This document shows positions 54,894 to 64,000 of a stretch of DNA of 64,000 bases, piece by piece. Every line of letters starts with the position of its first letter. Within the stretch, counting starts at the first letter, position 1. A program made the translations under genes and the position numbers. Source of the stretch: Lysobacteraceae bacterium (lineage in GTDB: Bacteria; Bdellovibrionota; UBA1018; JAGTJX01); contig JAGTJX010000002.1 in assembly GCA_023657465.1 (NCBI GenBank), forward strand, positions 447,661 through 511,660, read 5' to 3'. Below the pieces are notes generated by a model that was given only the letters and a program-made list of their open reading frames with translations, ran no database searches and was not told the DNA's origin.

Positions 54894-56021
54894 ATGCGAG
54901 CTGCAATTTTAGCAATCGGTACTGAACTCACCACAGGTCAAATTATCAATCGAAATGCAGCATGGCTTGCCAGTCGATTAAGTGATGAACACATTATTGT
55001 CTCAGAGCAAGTGACAGTAGCTGACATTCATTTTGATATTATGGGTGCACTGGAGAGGCTAGCCACAACTAATGATTTTATTCTCACGACGGGGGGGTTG
55101 GGGCCCACAACTGATGACTTCACTCGTGAGGTACATGCTACATGGCTAGGTGAGAAGTTAGAGTTTAGGCAATCGTCTTGGGATGCAATTAACGATAGAC
55201 TCGGGCGGTTAGGAGTCAAGGTTGCACAGAGCAATCGTCAGCAGTGTTATTTTCCTCAATCAGCAGTGACTTATGAAAATCCAAAAGGAACCGCACAAGC
55301 TTTCGCCTACGAGAAGAAAATAGATAAAAAATCAGTTTGGATCAGTGTATTCCCTGGACCTCCACAGGAGCTTGAAGCTACATGGGAATCCGGTGGTGCA
55401 CGAGATATTCTTGATCGCATGAGGCGCTCAGGCAGAGTTGAGAAGACGAAGCTCTTCCGTTGGGGAGTTGTAGGACGTTCTGAAGCAGAGCTGGGTGAAC
55501 GAGTAGAAGAAATCTTAAAAGGTACAGGTTTACTCACTGGCTATCGTCCTCATAGCCCTTATGTGGAGATTAAAGTTTGGTGTCCTGAAAAGGATTTGAA
55601 GAAACATGAATCAGTGATTGCAGCTTTAGATCAGTATTTAAAACCCAATACTATAGTGAAGGATGGAGAAGATCTTGTAGATCTCATTCTCTCTTCATTA
55701 CTCAAAAAACCGCGTGCGCTTCGAATTCTGGATCAAGCAACTGCAGGCGTTTTATCAGAAAGACTCATTCAAGGAATGAGAGCAACAGAGTACCGTTCTC
55801 TCCAAGAGCAAATCACGATTGTAACGGGGCGTTCGGAGATTAGCTCAGATGATTTTGATTTCTCAGTGCACTCACTCGCAGTAGATGGAAGTTGGATAGT
55901 GCAGTTTGGAGTAGATTCAGAAAAATTCTCAACTCCTTACCCTAAGATGGCATTTGAAGATCGCAATCGTAGATACATTGCGGAGATATCGCTTCATCAG
56001 TTGCTTGAGAGACTCAAATGA
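54894..56021 (+). CDS. CinA-like protein with degenerate C-terminal domain
   Basis: 375 residues. The N-terminal molybdopterin-binding (MoaB/Mog-like) domain is intact: AILAIGTELTTGQIINRNAA, TTGGLGPTTDDFTREV and FPGPPQELEATWE. The C-terminal domain should carry the nicotinamide-mononucleotide deamidase motif ESCTGG; here the matching stretch reads RILDQATAGVLSERL, so the catalytic Ser and Cys are missing. The deamidase is probably inactive. The stop overlaps the ACT gene start by 4 bases. Confidence 0.82.
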   Translation: MRAAILAIGTELTTGQIINRNAAWLASRLSDEHIIVSEQVTVADIHFDIMGALERLATTNDFILTTGGLGPTTDDFTREVHATWLGEKLEFRQSSWDAINDRLGRLGVKVAQSNRQQCYFPQSAVTYENPKGTAQAFAYEKKIDKKSVWISVFPGPPQELEATWESGGARDILDRMRRSGRVEKTKLFRWGVVGRSEAELGERVEEILKGTGLLTGYRPHSPYVEIKVWCPEKDLKKHESVIAALDQYLKPNTIVKDGEDLVDLILSSLLKKPRALRILDQATAGVLSERLIQGMRATEYRSLQEQITIVTGRSEISSDDFDFSVHSLAVDGSWIVQFGVDSEKFSTPYPKMAFEDRNRRYIAEISLHQLLERLK

Positions 56022-56449
56022 AGCTCCTCGTATGGCCTGAAAGCTATGGAATTGTGAAACTGGGAGTCAGTGAGGATTTACCGCAATGGGCGATGAGTTC
56101 TCCGTTTGTCTCTTTCACCCGCGTGCAATCTCAATCGAAGACAGAAGAGCTTTCGATTGTAAGTCTTGAAAAAAGTATTCCTGCGAAAGTGGAGAGGCAA
56201 GGAGGTTTCAAATGCGTAGAGATCGAAGGACCTCTCGCATTCACCGAGACTGGAATTCTCGACTCTATGATTTCGCCCCTTTCTGAGGAGAAGATCTCCA
56301 TCTTCACTGTGTCAACATTCAACACTGATTTTATTTTTATTCCAGGAGCCAAGATGGATCTAGCAACATCTCTACTTGAGCGTCACGGATTTGAGCTTGG
56401 AATGCGTGATTTGAAAATAGACAAACGCTCTAAAGGCAGCATTCACTAA
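56018..56449 (+). CDS. ACT-domain protein (ACT_7 type)
   Basis: 143 residues. Two small alpha/beta halves: the first begins LLVWPESYGIVKLGVSE, and the second is a clear ACT domain (FKCVEIEGPLAFTETGILDS, then EEKISIFTVSTFNTDFIFIP). This family binds amino acids in the cytoplasm; the role is unknown. It is translationally coupled to the cinA-like gene. Confidence 0.78.
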   Translation: MKLLVWPESYGIVKLGVSEDLPQWAMSSPFVSFTRVQSQSKTEELSIVSLEKSIPAKVERQGGFKCVEIEGPLAFTETGILDSMISPLSEEKISIFTVSTFNTDFIFIPGAKMDLATSLLERHGFELGMRDLKIDKRSKGSIH

Positions 56450-56456
56450 TTTGATT

Positions 56457-57065
56457 TTACTTGTTTTTAGTATCGTCGATGACTTCTTCTGTGCCGTCAT
56501 CTTCCTCTTCGAATGAGAATTGATCCCAATCTTCTTTTAAGCTATCGCCAATTTTGACAGATCTCAAATCAACGTCAGAACAACCCATTTTATAAGTTGT
56601 GAATTTTTTGGATCCATCTTTTCCATCCCAACGAACGGTGAGTCGGCCAGGATAAGAACGGCTAATCTCAGTTCCGATTTTTACAAACTCGTTTCCTTTT
56701 GAACTTTGAATACGCTTATCAGAATCAACAATGACTTCTGTGCGATCAGTATGAACTACTAAGTTTAATTCATTATCATTCGCTTGGATCACTGCTTGGC
56801 CTTGTTCATTCCAACTTAGGTTACAAGGTAAGTCTCCGATTTTTTCGCCTCCCCATGCACCTGAAGTACCAAAAGAACAAATAGACTTCAGGGATGAGTT
56901 TTTGTCAGGATTTTCTGTCATTAATAGATAGTACGTGGACATATCCATCACGCCACTGAGTCTTTGGAAGCAGTTAAAACGTCTGGGAGAAGGTGCTTGC
57001 TCTTGAGCATAAGAAATAGAGTAGCTGGTTATAAGTGCCAAAAGACTGATCGAAAAATATTTCAT
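56457..57065 (-). CDS. Exported protein of unknown function
   Basis: 202 residues. It has a signal peptide (FSISLLALITSYSISYAQEQ) and a beta-rich mature domain (LPCNLSWNEQGQAVIQANDN, RLTVRWDGKDGSKKFTTYKM) with four cysteines and an acidic tail (DQFSFEEEDDGTEEVIDD). No family was recognised. It ends 8 bases from the convergent ACT gene. Confidence 0.6.
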   Translation of the reverse strand: MKYFSISLLALITSYSISYAQEQAPSPRRFNCFQRLSGVMDMSTYYLLMTENPDKNSSLKSICSFGTSGAWGGEKIGDLPCNLSWNEQGQAVIQANDNELNLVVHTDRTEVIVDSDKRIQSSKGNEFVKIGTEISRSYPGRLTVRWDGKDGSKKFTTYKMGCSDVDLRSVKIGDSLKEDWDQFSFEEEDDGTEEVIDDTKNK

Positions 57066-57149
57066 TATATAATCCCCTTGTTTTTCCTCTGATATAACGT
57101 TGGGCTGCGGCTTGCAAGGGTTTAATAAATAATGAATAAATAGGGAAAG

Positions 57150-57926
57150 CTATTTCGACTTGCTCTGGATTTTACCGTTAATGAGATCTTCGATATCGTA
57201 AACTCGGAATCCTGAGTCTGTGATTTCCCATTTGATATCGTAATCGAGCAGAATGAATCCAAACTTCTTGCCTTCGTTTTCTTTGTTCTTCGGAGTGTAT
57301 TTGACCTTCTGAGATGCAGGGCGTGGATCGATCTCTAGCATCTCGATGATTCGCTCTTTGAACTTCGGATACTTCTTCTCGCGCTTTTCAATTTCTCCAA
57401 GTGCTTTTTCGGTAAATGAAACGGGGAAAATTTCTACTGAATTATTGGTCCAGCCTGCGTTTGCAGTGGGGATGCTATCGGCGTAAGGGAGATAAGGTTT
57501 GATATCGAGAACGGGTGATCCGTCCAGAATATCTAAGCCACTCACTTCGATGATCACTCGGCCTTTTTTGTTTTTTGAGATTTTCTCTAGTTTCACAGCG
57601 GAGAGTCCAATGGGATTTGGGCGGTGAGGAGATCTGGTTCCAAACGCGCCTACTTTTTTCTTGCCACCTAATCTCGGTGGGCGGATTGAGGCTTTGAATC
57701 CTTTGGAGTTGTGTTTGTGAAATATAAATATGACCCAGATATGACTGAACTCATAGAGTTGTTTGCAGGCTTGTTCGAAGAGTGAGTTTGAGATTTTGTG
57801 AGAGAAAAGTTCGATCACTCCCCTAGAAAAAGTGGCTAGTCCAGGCTGTCTAGGAATGCCGAATTTTTCTTTGAATTCAGTATGGATCACACCGATGGGT
57901 TCAATGGGGAACTCCACTGCACTCAT
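57150..57926 (-). CDS. trmO: tRNA m6t6A37 methyltransferase TrmO
   Basis: 258 residues. The TsaA/YaeB fold shows IGVIHTEFKEKFGIPRQPGL, HIWVIFIFHKHN and the signature FGTRSPHRPNPIGLSAVKLE, then DGSPVLDIKPYLPYADSIP. It methylates N6 of t6A37 in threonine tRNA using S-adenosylmethionine. The C-terminal domain (RIIEMLEIDPRPASQKV) is typical. It overlaps ileS by 4 bases and is its operon partner. Confidence 0.93.
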   Translation of the reverse strand: MSAVEFPIEPIGVIHTEFKEKFGIPRQPGLATFSRGVIELFSHKISNSLFEQACKQLYEFSHIWVIFIFHKHNSKGFKASIRPPRLGGKKKVGAFGTRSPHRPNPIGLSAVKLEKISKNKKGRVIIEVSGLDILDGSPVLDIKPYLPYADSIPTANAGWTNNSVEIFPVSFTEKALGEIEKREKKYPKFKERIIEMLEIDPRPASQKVKYTPKNKENEGKKFGFILLDYDIKWEITDSGFRVYDIEDLINGKIQSKSK

Positions 57927-60900
57927 ACGACCACAAGCATGAGCTTACCTAAGAAATCCTCAGGAGAAGTGTCTCGGTACGACCAAGTTTTTGTGAAGGA
58001 GATCTCTTGAGTCAATGTCTCATTCTTAAAAAATTTCTCAAACTCAGGTTTAGTTGCTAGCAGCACCCGACAGTCCTCTGGAAGCTCCACTCTGATACGA
58101 TCATTGAGATTGAGATCCTTTACTTTGCGGGTTTGATTGACGAGACGTGTGAGTTCTCTCAGATCACCTTCTAACTTCTGATCTTCATTCACGGTTGGAT
58201 CTACTTCAATCGACACGAACGCATGTACAGAGACGTTGGGTTTACCGTCTTTCGGAGCTCGTCTGATCTCGACGTCAGTGAGCTCGATGTCTTCGCCTGC
58301 GACAGTGACTTTGTTACCAGATTCAAGTTTGAGTAGACTTTCTAGCGAAAGTTTCGCAATCGCAGCTGCGACTTCTTTCATCTTGCCGCCTACGCGCTTA
58401 CCTAGAACTGGGAAATTAGCTTTAGCGGAGACACTGACATAGTCATCTTCATTATGAACGTAGTGGATCTCACGAATGTTGAGCTCGTCTTGGAAGTAAG
58501 GCTCGAAGCGCTTGAGATTCGTCAGCAACTTCGCATCGCGATTGATCACACTCATCTTAAGGAGTGGGATCTTCGCCTTCACTTCGATCTTCTCTCTGTG
58601 ATTGCGTCCCAATGTTACGAGAGCATCCATCGCTCGGACTGCTTCTTCTAGTTCTGGCTTGATGAGTTTCTCATTGAATGTCGGGAAATCTTCTAAGTGA
58701 ACAGATTCCTTTTTGTCTTTTAGTACAACCTTCAGATTCTGATATGTACTCTCTGCCATGAACGGAGCAAACGGTGCCATGACTTTGGAGAAGGTGACTA
58801 GGCAATGATAGAGAGTTTCATAGGCGTAGCGCTTGTCTTCTGGCATTCCTGATTTCCAGAAGTGAGGACGATTGAATCTAATGTAAGTGTTCGTGAGCTC
58901 TTCAATGAACCCTAGTAATTCAGGGACTACATTATACAGACGATACGCATTCATCTCTCGATCGGTATTCTTAATGAGCGAGTTCAACCTGGAGAGTATC
59001 CATTGATCAAGAAGATTAGGCGAGTTGTCTTGGTCTCCACGAGGAGCGAATCCATCTACGTTTGCGTAGTTGATGAAAAATCCATAAGCGTTCCACCAAC
59101 GGAGGAGAATTTTACGAACGACGTCGCTCACGCCTTTTTCAGAGAACTTAAGCTCTTGAGCTTTCACCACGGGTGAATCAATCATGTAGAGCCTGACTGC
59201 ATCTGCGCCATTTTTATTAAGAACTTCCATTGGATCAGGATAGTTTTTGAGGCTCTTAGACATTTTCTTGCCATCTTCAGCAAGAACAAGACCATTCACG
59301 ACAACGTTCTTGAATGGAGATTTACCGAAGAGCGCAGCACCGATCACAGTCAGTGTGTAGAACCATCCGCGAGTCTGATCCAATCCTTCAGCGATGAAAT
59401 CAGCAGGGAAGCTCTTCTCGAATTCAGCCTTGCCTGTTTTAGGATATCCTAATTGAGCGTAAGGCATTGAGCCTGATTCAAACCAACAATCGAGTACAGG
59501 AGTGATGCGCTTGAGTGGAGACTTTCCAGTTGGGGATTTGATCGTGAGTTTGTCTACGACATCCATATGGAGGTCTGAGACGCGAGTTTCTGTGAGTTTT
59601 TCTAGCTCATCAACAGAACCAATACAGATCATCTCGCCTTCAGCGTTTCTCCAGATAGGAAGAGGGGTTCCCCAGAATCGATTACGCGAGATTGCCCAGT
59701 CACGTGCATTCTCTAACCAGTTACCGAAACGTCCATCACGCAAATGATCGGGAACCCAAGTGGTTTCAGCATTTGATTTTAAGATTTTTTCTTTAATCGC
59801 TTCGACTTTGACGAACCAGCTTGAGACTGCGCGATAGATGAGTGGTGTATCTGTTCTGGGGCAGAAGGGATAGCTGTGCATGAGAGTTTCTTGCTTGATG
59901 AGTCTGCCGCTTTTCTTAATATCTCCAATGATTTCCTTATCGGCATCCTTCACTCTTTTGCCAGTGTAAGGCGGAACCGCCTTGGTGAACATTCCATCAT
60001 CATCGATGGGATTCACAATAGGCATGTTCTCGCGCTTGCAAGCGACATAGTCTTCCTCACCATAAGCAGGAGCCATGTGCACGATCCCGGTACCAGAATC
60101 GAGAGTCACGTGATCAGCATAGATTACTTTGAATGCGCCCTCTCGGCGCTTGTCTATGAAGAAGTCAAATAGTGGAGTGTACTCAAGCCCTAAAAGCTCA
60201 TTGCCTTTCATTGTTTTTACAATTTCATGAGTCGCATCTACTGCCTTGTCTGCAGCATTCTTACCAAACGCTGCTTTATAGAGTGCTTCTGCTGCGATGA
60301 AGATTTTCCCAGAAGATTTCTCGCGGACTTCTACGTATACGAGGTCGCGTCCGACTGCTAATCCCAAATTAGATGGCAAGGTCCAAGGAGTGGTTGTCCA
60401 TGCAAGAAGAGACTTGTTGGGGTCAGTGAGAAGTGGAAACGCTACAGTAATCGCTGGATCTTGAACTTGCTTGTAGTTCTGTCCCGCTTCGAAGTTGGAA
60501 AGCGAAGTGGAGAGTCCTGTGGAATACGGTACGACTTTGTAGCCTTCGTAAATTAAACCTTGGTCATAGAGTTGTTTGAATACCCACCAGACAGATTCCA
60601 TGAAGCTCGTATCCATAGTGAAGTAAGCGTTCTCCATGTCGACCCATCGGCCAATTCTGCGCACGGAACGCTTCCATTCTTCAGAGTAGCGCTGAACGAT
60701 CGATCGACAGAGTTTATTATACAGATCTATCCCCATGGCATAGACGTCTTTGTTGGAAGTGATCTTGTGTGTTTTGTTGATTTCGTTTTCGACAGGAAGT
60801 CCATGACAGTCCCAGCCAAAACGTCTTCTTACAGAATAGCCTTTCATTGTCCAGTAACGAGGGACGATGTCTTTCAAAGTACCAGCAAGCAAATGTCCGT

Positions 60901-61072
60901 AGTGAGGAAGCCCTGTTGCGAATGGAGGACCGTCATAGAATGAAAATGATTTTGCATTCACGCGTGAGTTCACAGATTTTTCAAAAATTGTGTTTTTGTC
61001 CCAGAAGGAGAGTACTTGTTCTTCTAGTCCTGGGAGACTCACATCGGATCTGACGGGTTCAAACGTTGCCAT
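57923..61072 (-). CDS. ileS: Isoleucyl-tRNA synthetase, long (IleS2-like) form
   Basis: 1049 residues, the size of the eukaryote-like type 2 enzyme. It carries the HIGH-type motif GLPHYGHLLAGTLKD, GWDCHGLPVENEI, the editing domain (TTPWTLPSNLGLAVG), KKMSKSLKNYPDP and an anticodon-binding end. The C-terminal zinc-finger of the bacterial type 1 enzyme is absent. It charges tRNA-Ile. Type 2 enzymes are often mupirocin-resistant (family knowledge). Confidence 0.95.
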   Translation of the reverse strand: MATFEPVRSDVSLPGLEEQVLSFWDKNTIFEKSVNSRVNAKSFSFYDGPPFATGLPHYGHLLAGTLKDIVPRYWTMKGYSVRRRFGWDCHGLPVENEINKTHKITSNKDVYAMGIDLYNKLCRSIVQRYSEEWKRSVRRIGRWVDMENAYFTMDTSFMESVWWVFKQLYDQGLIYEGYKVVPYSTGLSTSLSNFEAGQNYKQVQDPAITVAFPLLTDPNKSLLAWTTTPWTLPSNLGLAVGRDLVYVEVREKSSGKIFIAAEALYKAAFGKNAADKAVDATHEIVKTMKGNELLGLEYTPLFDFFIDKRREGAFKVIYADHVTLDSGTGIVHMAPAYGEEDYVACKRENMPIVNPIDDDGMFTKAVPPYTGKRVKDADKEIIGDIKKSGRLIKQETLMHSYPFCPRTDTPLIYRAVSSWFVKVEAIKEKILKSNAETTWVPDHLRDGRFGNWLENARDWAISRNRFWGTPLPIWRNAEGEMICIGSVDELEKLTETRVSDLHMDVVDKLTIKSPTGKSPLKRITPVLDCWFESGSMPYAQLGYPKTGKAEFEKSFPADFIAEGLDQTRGWFYTLTVIGAALFGKSPFKNVVVNGLVLAEDGKKMSKSLKNYPDPMEVLNKNGADAVRLYMIDSPVVKAQELKFSEKGVSDVVRKILLRWWNAYGFFINYANVDGFAPRGDQDNSPNLLDQWILSRLNSLIKNTDREMNAYRLYNVVPELLGFIEELTNTYIRFNRPHFWKSGMPEDKRYAYETLYHCLVTFSKVMAPFAPFMAESTYQNLKVVLKDKKESVHLEDFPTFNEKLIKPELEEAVRAMDALVTLGRNHREKIEVKAKIPLLKMSVINRDAKLLTNLKRFEPYFQDELNIREIHYVHNEDDYVSVSAKANFPVLGKRVGGKMKEVAAAIAKLSLESLLKLESGNKVTVAGEDIELTDVEIRRAPKDGKPNVSVHAFVSIEVDPTVNEDQKLEGDLRELTRLVNQTRKVKDLNLNDRIRVELPEDCRVLLATKPEFEKFFKNETLTQEISFTKTWSYRDTSPEDFLGKLMLVVV

Positions 61073-61149
61073 GGTTAAATGCGAATTTACACGATTAGGC
61101 GATTTAAACGCATAGCGTTATTGCGTCTCTTCTCAATTTAACACCAAAA

Positions 61150-62568
61150 AAACCGAAGAGAGGATCATCTTCCAGCTCACAAATTGGGCATTTGTAATTA
61201 CTCAGTATATTGCATTTGCCCATTACCGATTACACAGAGACAAAGGTGCATTCAACAGTATCGGACTTTCTGTATTTGCAGCTCAGTATGCTTTTTTAAT
61301 TGGCTCAGTCTTGTGAAAAAGGGAATTCCCTTCACTCAATACATCATTGATTGGATGTGGGTCTCAGCAATTTTTTCAACTTAATTTTATTTTAAAGTTG
61401 TTGGAAATTTTGTAAACGAGAAGTCTAAGTTTTTTCAAAATCATTACAAGTTTTTGTTTTTCTACAAGGCTCAGTAGCACTCTTTAATTGGATGTACCAT
61501 ATCCTCACAGGAGTCGATTTATTTACCTTACCGATACCACTCTCAAATGCTCCAATGGTTTTAAGAATGGCTGGCCGGTGCACTTGTTACACCTACACCT
61601 ATGCTTCAGTTTTTAGGAGTGAGCTCAATTCTCTGTGTAATTTTTGGATTGGTTATTGTTTTTAGAACTACAAATAAACGTAAGCCCAAGACTTTTTTTT
61701 ATTATTTGGAATTTCATTTGTGATGTTGGCTGTATCCAATGAAATATTTATGACCTTTGGATTACTCGATTTCCTTCCATTGATGTTCATTTCATAAGGG
61801 TTAGAAACCATCAGAGTTAATCGTTACTACTTGGTAAAAACAACTGAAAGAATGGCCTCTCTTGAAGCCGATATTAGTATGATTTTTAAAACAAGCCGCG
61901 AGTGCGTTTATTACTGGTGGTGTTGTTCATGATATTAATAATCCTTTAGCAGTCATTATCGGGTATCTTCCCATGCTAGAAAAACAAAGTTCAAACGATT
62001 GAGAGACAAAAAATAATATCTAAAATACAAAAACAAACTGAGCGCATTCAAGAAGTTACTAAAGGGTATTTGTCTCACCTAAAAAACTCAAAAGAAACAA
62101 CTATGAGCTACTTCACTGCAGAATCCTTAATTCAGGGAGCGATGGAGTTGATAAGTTCAAGTCGAATGGGGACAGCATTTGAAGATATTGAAATGAGAAA
62201 TATCCTACTTATGAATGGTAAATGTTTTATGCAAACCAAACATTGATCGAGCTTTGTTTTGGCAAATTTGATTAATAATGCAGTAGATGTTTTGAGGTCG
62301 ATTGACCAAAAGAAAATATTTATTATTTTAATCTCAACAAAAACGATCTTCTCGTTGAAGTTTATGATAATGAACCGGGTATTAGTCCAGAGCTCTCTGA
62401 CCAGTTGTTTAGTGGCTATTGATATCTACCAAAGAAGATGGTAATGGAATCGGGCTTCAAATAGCTCAAAATGTGCTTTTTGCACATCAAGGTACACTGG
62501 AATACCATAAAACAAAGGACATCAGCTGTTTCAGAGTTATACTTCCTAGGCACAATGAAAAACCATGA
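61150..62568 (+). pseudogene. Decayed membrane-bound sensor histidine kinase
   Basis: Reading across frames, the N-terminal half is membrane segments (TNWAFVITQYIAFAHYRLHR, SIGLSVFAAQYAFLIGSVL) with stops and shifts. The H-box is preserved (GVVHDINNPLAVIIGYLPML) near 61915. The helix after it reads KQTERIQEVTKGYLSHLKNS. The N-box region (INNAVDVLRSID) and the ATP-lid motifs DNEPGISPELSDQLF and EDGNGIGLQIAQNVLFA follow in other frames. At least four frameshifts or stops separate these. The region is AT-rich. No open reading frame above 66 codons remains. Confidence 0.8.
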
Positions 62569-62657
62569 TTTAAATCAGGGATTTCAATTTCAGTCCGTTC
62601 CAGCTGCAAGACTTGATGAAGGAAGTGCGTTCTGACCTTTGATTCTTATTTTTTTTC

Positions 62658-63261
62658 TCATAAAAAAGTTTTTTTGAATTCACTGCGAGAGATGATTTTG
62701 AGCCGGTGATTCTCGGTCTGAGAGCGTAGAGCTTCCAGTAGTACTTGATCGAGTCTTGGACGGGATGAGGTGACCGTTAGGGTGATTTTGAAGGATGGCA
62801 TGAATGAACCTCTCAGCTCGTTAGGGAAACCCGTCGACCTGTAATGCCTGAGTTGTTCATCGACTGCTAGTGAAAAGCTCGCTGTATCACCGGGATCGCC
62901 GTTTAAATTATCTGCGCTAACTATAAAGGGGATCTCACTTGCCTCACAAAATGCTTTCTCCAAGGCCTGGTTTTTCACTTCTTGTTCATAGAATAGGGTT
63001 TGTTCCTGGGAGTTTCTTCCATCAGGCCTATACCAATAACCGTAGTCGGTGAGTTTACGACGTTCTCGGACCCGCCACACACCAGTGCGCGATTTCATGA
63101 AGTGCAGAGCGTGGATAATCTAAGGTGAATCGAATCCTTGCTGGCTCATTGAATTTTTGCAGGAATATAGACAGGTTCTTTGAATCCACCCTCAATAATG
63201 ACATTGAATCATTCCCGAAGGTTTCATGAAAGACTTGAGTGATGTGCGCAATCCCGAACAT
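62658..63261 (-). pseudogene. epmC: EpmC (EF-P hydroxylase) gene with one frameshift
   Basis: The N-terminal frame (63261 to 63055) reads IAHITQVFHETFGNDSMSLL, then SALHEIAHWCVAG, the metal-binding motif. One base too many near 63066-63073 throws it off. The next frame continues ERRKLTDYGYWYRPDGRNSQ, EVKNQALEKAFCEASEIPFI and SADNLNGDPGD to the stop at 62658. Together they match EpmC, which hydroxylates the lysyl-modified residue of elongation factor P. No epmA or epmB is in the window. About 200 codons would be intact without the shift. Confidence 0.75.
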
Positions 63262-63319
63262 TAACTCTGTTTATCATGAATTCTTGACAAAACCATACTG
63301 CGTTGTAAATCTTTGATAA

Positions 63320-63682
63320 ATGAAGACACTCTTGAGATTTGTATTCGTCTTTTTTATGATCTCTCTAACGACACTTCTACTCACTGAAGGGTTCGGTGTG
63401 AAGCTGATGTTTGAGAATTTCTGGAATCATCATGGCTTCTTCTTCTTGGTTGCGATCGCAGCTTTCCCCAGGCTCACGCTTCTCTTCTCTAGTGTTCCTT
63501 TTGGTGGGCTGTTCTGGTGGTTGGGATTTTTCTTCGCTCCCAGAATATTAGTCGCAGTCCTCGCTACGATTACTTATTGGAATGAGAATCCGTTTCTCGT
63601 TGTGATTAGCTGGCTAGTTGCTATGGGAGGAGAGTCCTCAGAGAAGATGGTCGTCATCAATCGTGGGAATGCATTACCGTAG
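63320..63682 (+). CDS. Small membrane protein of unknown function
   Basis: 120 residues with three or four hydrophobic segments (FVFVFFMISLTTLLLTEG, FFFLVAIAAFPRLTLLFSSV, LFWWLGFFFAPRILVAVLAT and FLVVISWLVAMGG). No charged core motif was seen. It is divergent from epmC. The tail after GGESSEKMVV is unlike the rest. Confidence 0.55.
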   Translation: MKTLLRFVFVFFMISLTTLLLTEGFGVKLMFENFWNHHGFFFLVAIAAFPRLTLLFSSVPFGGLFWWLGFFFAPRILVAVLATITYWNENPFLVVISWLVAMGGESSEKMVVINRGNALP

Positions 63683-63751
63683 TGGTCGTAGAGGGTTCGA
63701 ATCCGCAAAACCCGTTGAGTCAGTCATCGAGGACTGATATTCCTATCAGAC

Positions 63752-64000
63752 ATGCAGAAAATCTACCGCGAGCTCTACACTTCTCTGACATTATGGATTT
63801 TGGCTCTCTATGTTCCCTCATGGGATTCAGGGTGATCCGCTCAGCAGGTGACGAGAAGGTCTATGTCACTCAAGCCTACGAAATGGTTCAACAGGGCACT
63901 TGGTTCGTTCAATACTTCCAGGCGTCCCTGGACTTCTACAAAGGTCCGTTTCATTACTGGGGTGTGGTGCTGGGTACACGCACTCTGATAGTGTGATGCT
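63752..64000 (+). pseudogene. Glycosyltransferase-39-type gene start, frameshifted, runs off window
   Basis: ATG 63752 opens MQKIYRELYTSLTLWILALY VPSWDSG, then TGA at 63833-63835. In the next frame the family pattern goes on: GDEKVYVTQAYEMVQQGTWF and ASLDFYKGPFHYWGVVLG. This is the N-terminal signature of GT39/ArnT-like membrane transferases (acidic DE, then KGP and YW). The second frame itself ends at a TGA near 63994, where another frame would continue, so a second break is possible. The rest lies beyond the window. Confidence 0.6.

Noticed and set aside
62544..62627. A 26-codon ORF after the kinase remnant (MKNHDLNQGFQFQS)
   Set aside because: It is too short and has no recognised family; it may be the start of a lost partner gene, but nothing supports it.
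63625..63720. A tRNA-Ser-like stretch with GAGGGTTCGAATCC resembling a T arm
   Set aside because: The T stem does not pair on its 3' side, there is no acceptor stem and no clear anticodon arm. It may be chance or an old attachment remnant.
1..64000. CRISPR arrays, prophage, insertion sequences or secretion-system clusters
   Set aside because: No regularly spaced repeats, no transposase or integrase motif and no phage structural genes were seen.

Overview
The window looks like chromosomal DNA of a free-living or predatory Gram-negative bacterium of the Bdellovibrionota/Oligoflexia type. This is an inference from the mix of MCE-type outer-membrane lipid transport, many small exported proteins of unknown function, exported proteases (S8, matrixin, gluzincin-like lipoprotein, C11 clostripain), a CpoB-like protein, TetR/TolC/RND efflux, a FemAB-like acyltransferase and moderate GC. 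No marker gene fixes the taxonomy. Housekeeping genes are serB, dnaB, a uvrA-family gene, dnaE, lipB, ltaE, slyD, a dksA-like gene, trmO, ileS and one tRNA-Val(GAC).

Layout. 1-2.3 kb: end of an MlaD/MCE protein with a C-terminal beta domain and an envelope protein. 2.3-5.9 kb (-): serB and two envelope genes in an overlapping operon. 5.9-7.5 kb: small DUF4911-like gene convergent with dnaB. 7.5-10.7 kb: small exported proteins, two of them broken. 10.8-15.4 kb: uvrA-family gene, exported protein, TPR/winged-helix regulator. 15.4-19.1 kb: alpha/beta hydrolase, then both subunits of a topoisomerase VI. 19.1-22 kb: long-hairpin repeat, GNAT, frameshifted DUF3817 gene, truncated globin, aldo-keto reductase. 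22.1-27.7 kb: dnaE, CsgG/FlgT-like lipoprotein, lipB. 27.6-29.2 kb: coiled-coil protein and an exported amidoligase-like protein. 29.4-31.8 kb: tRNA-Val and an AT-rich patch with a doubly broken esterase. 31.8-36.1 kb: beta-rich envelope protein, matrixin, ltaE, K+ channel, EamA permease. 37.5-42.7 kb: tetR-tolC-RND operon. 43-49 kb: S8 protease, slyD, second hairpin repeat, HAD phosphatase, dksA-like gene, orphan E2-type acyltransferase. 49-57 kb: metalloprotease, glutaminase-like gene, FemAB, C11 protease, CinA-like and ACT proteins. 57-61 kb: trmO-ileS. 61.1-64 kb: decayed histidine kinase, frameshifted epmC, broken glycosyltransferase 39 start.

The most unusual features are a family of about 300-bp branched palindromic repeats (two full copies and one partial copy), whose arms match within a copy but differ between copies; a two-gene topoisomerase VI in a bacterial context; an amidoligase-like enzyme with a signal peptide; a DksA-like protein with one of four zinc cysteines; and many single-base gene breaks. 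The breaks reflect real decay, recoding or assembly error, and the sequence alone cannot separate these.
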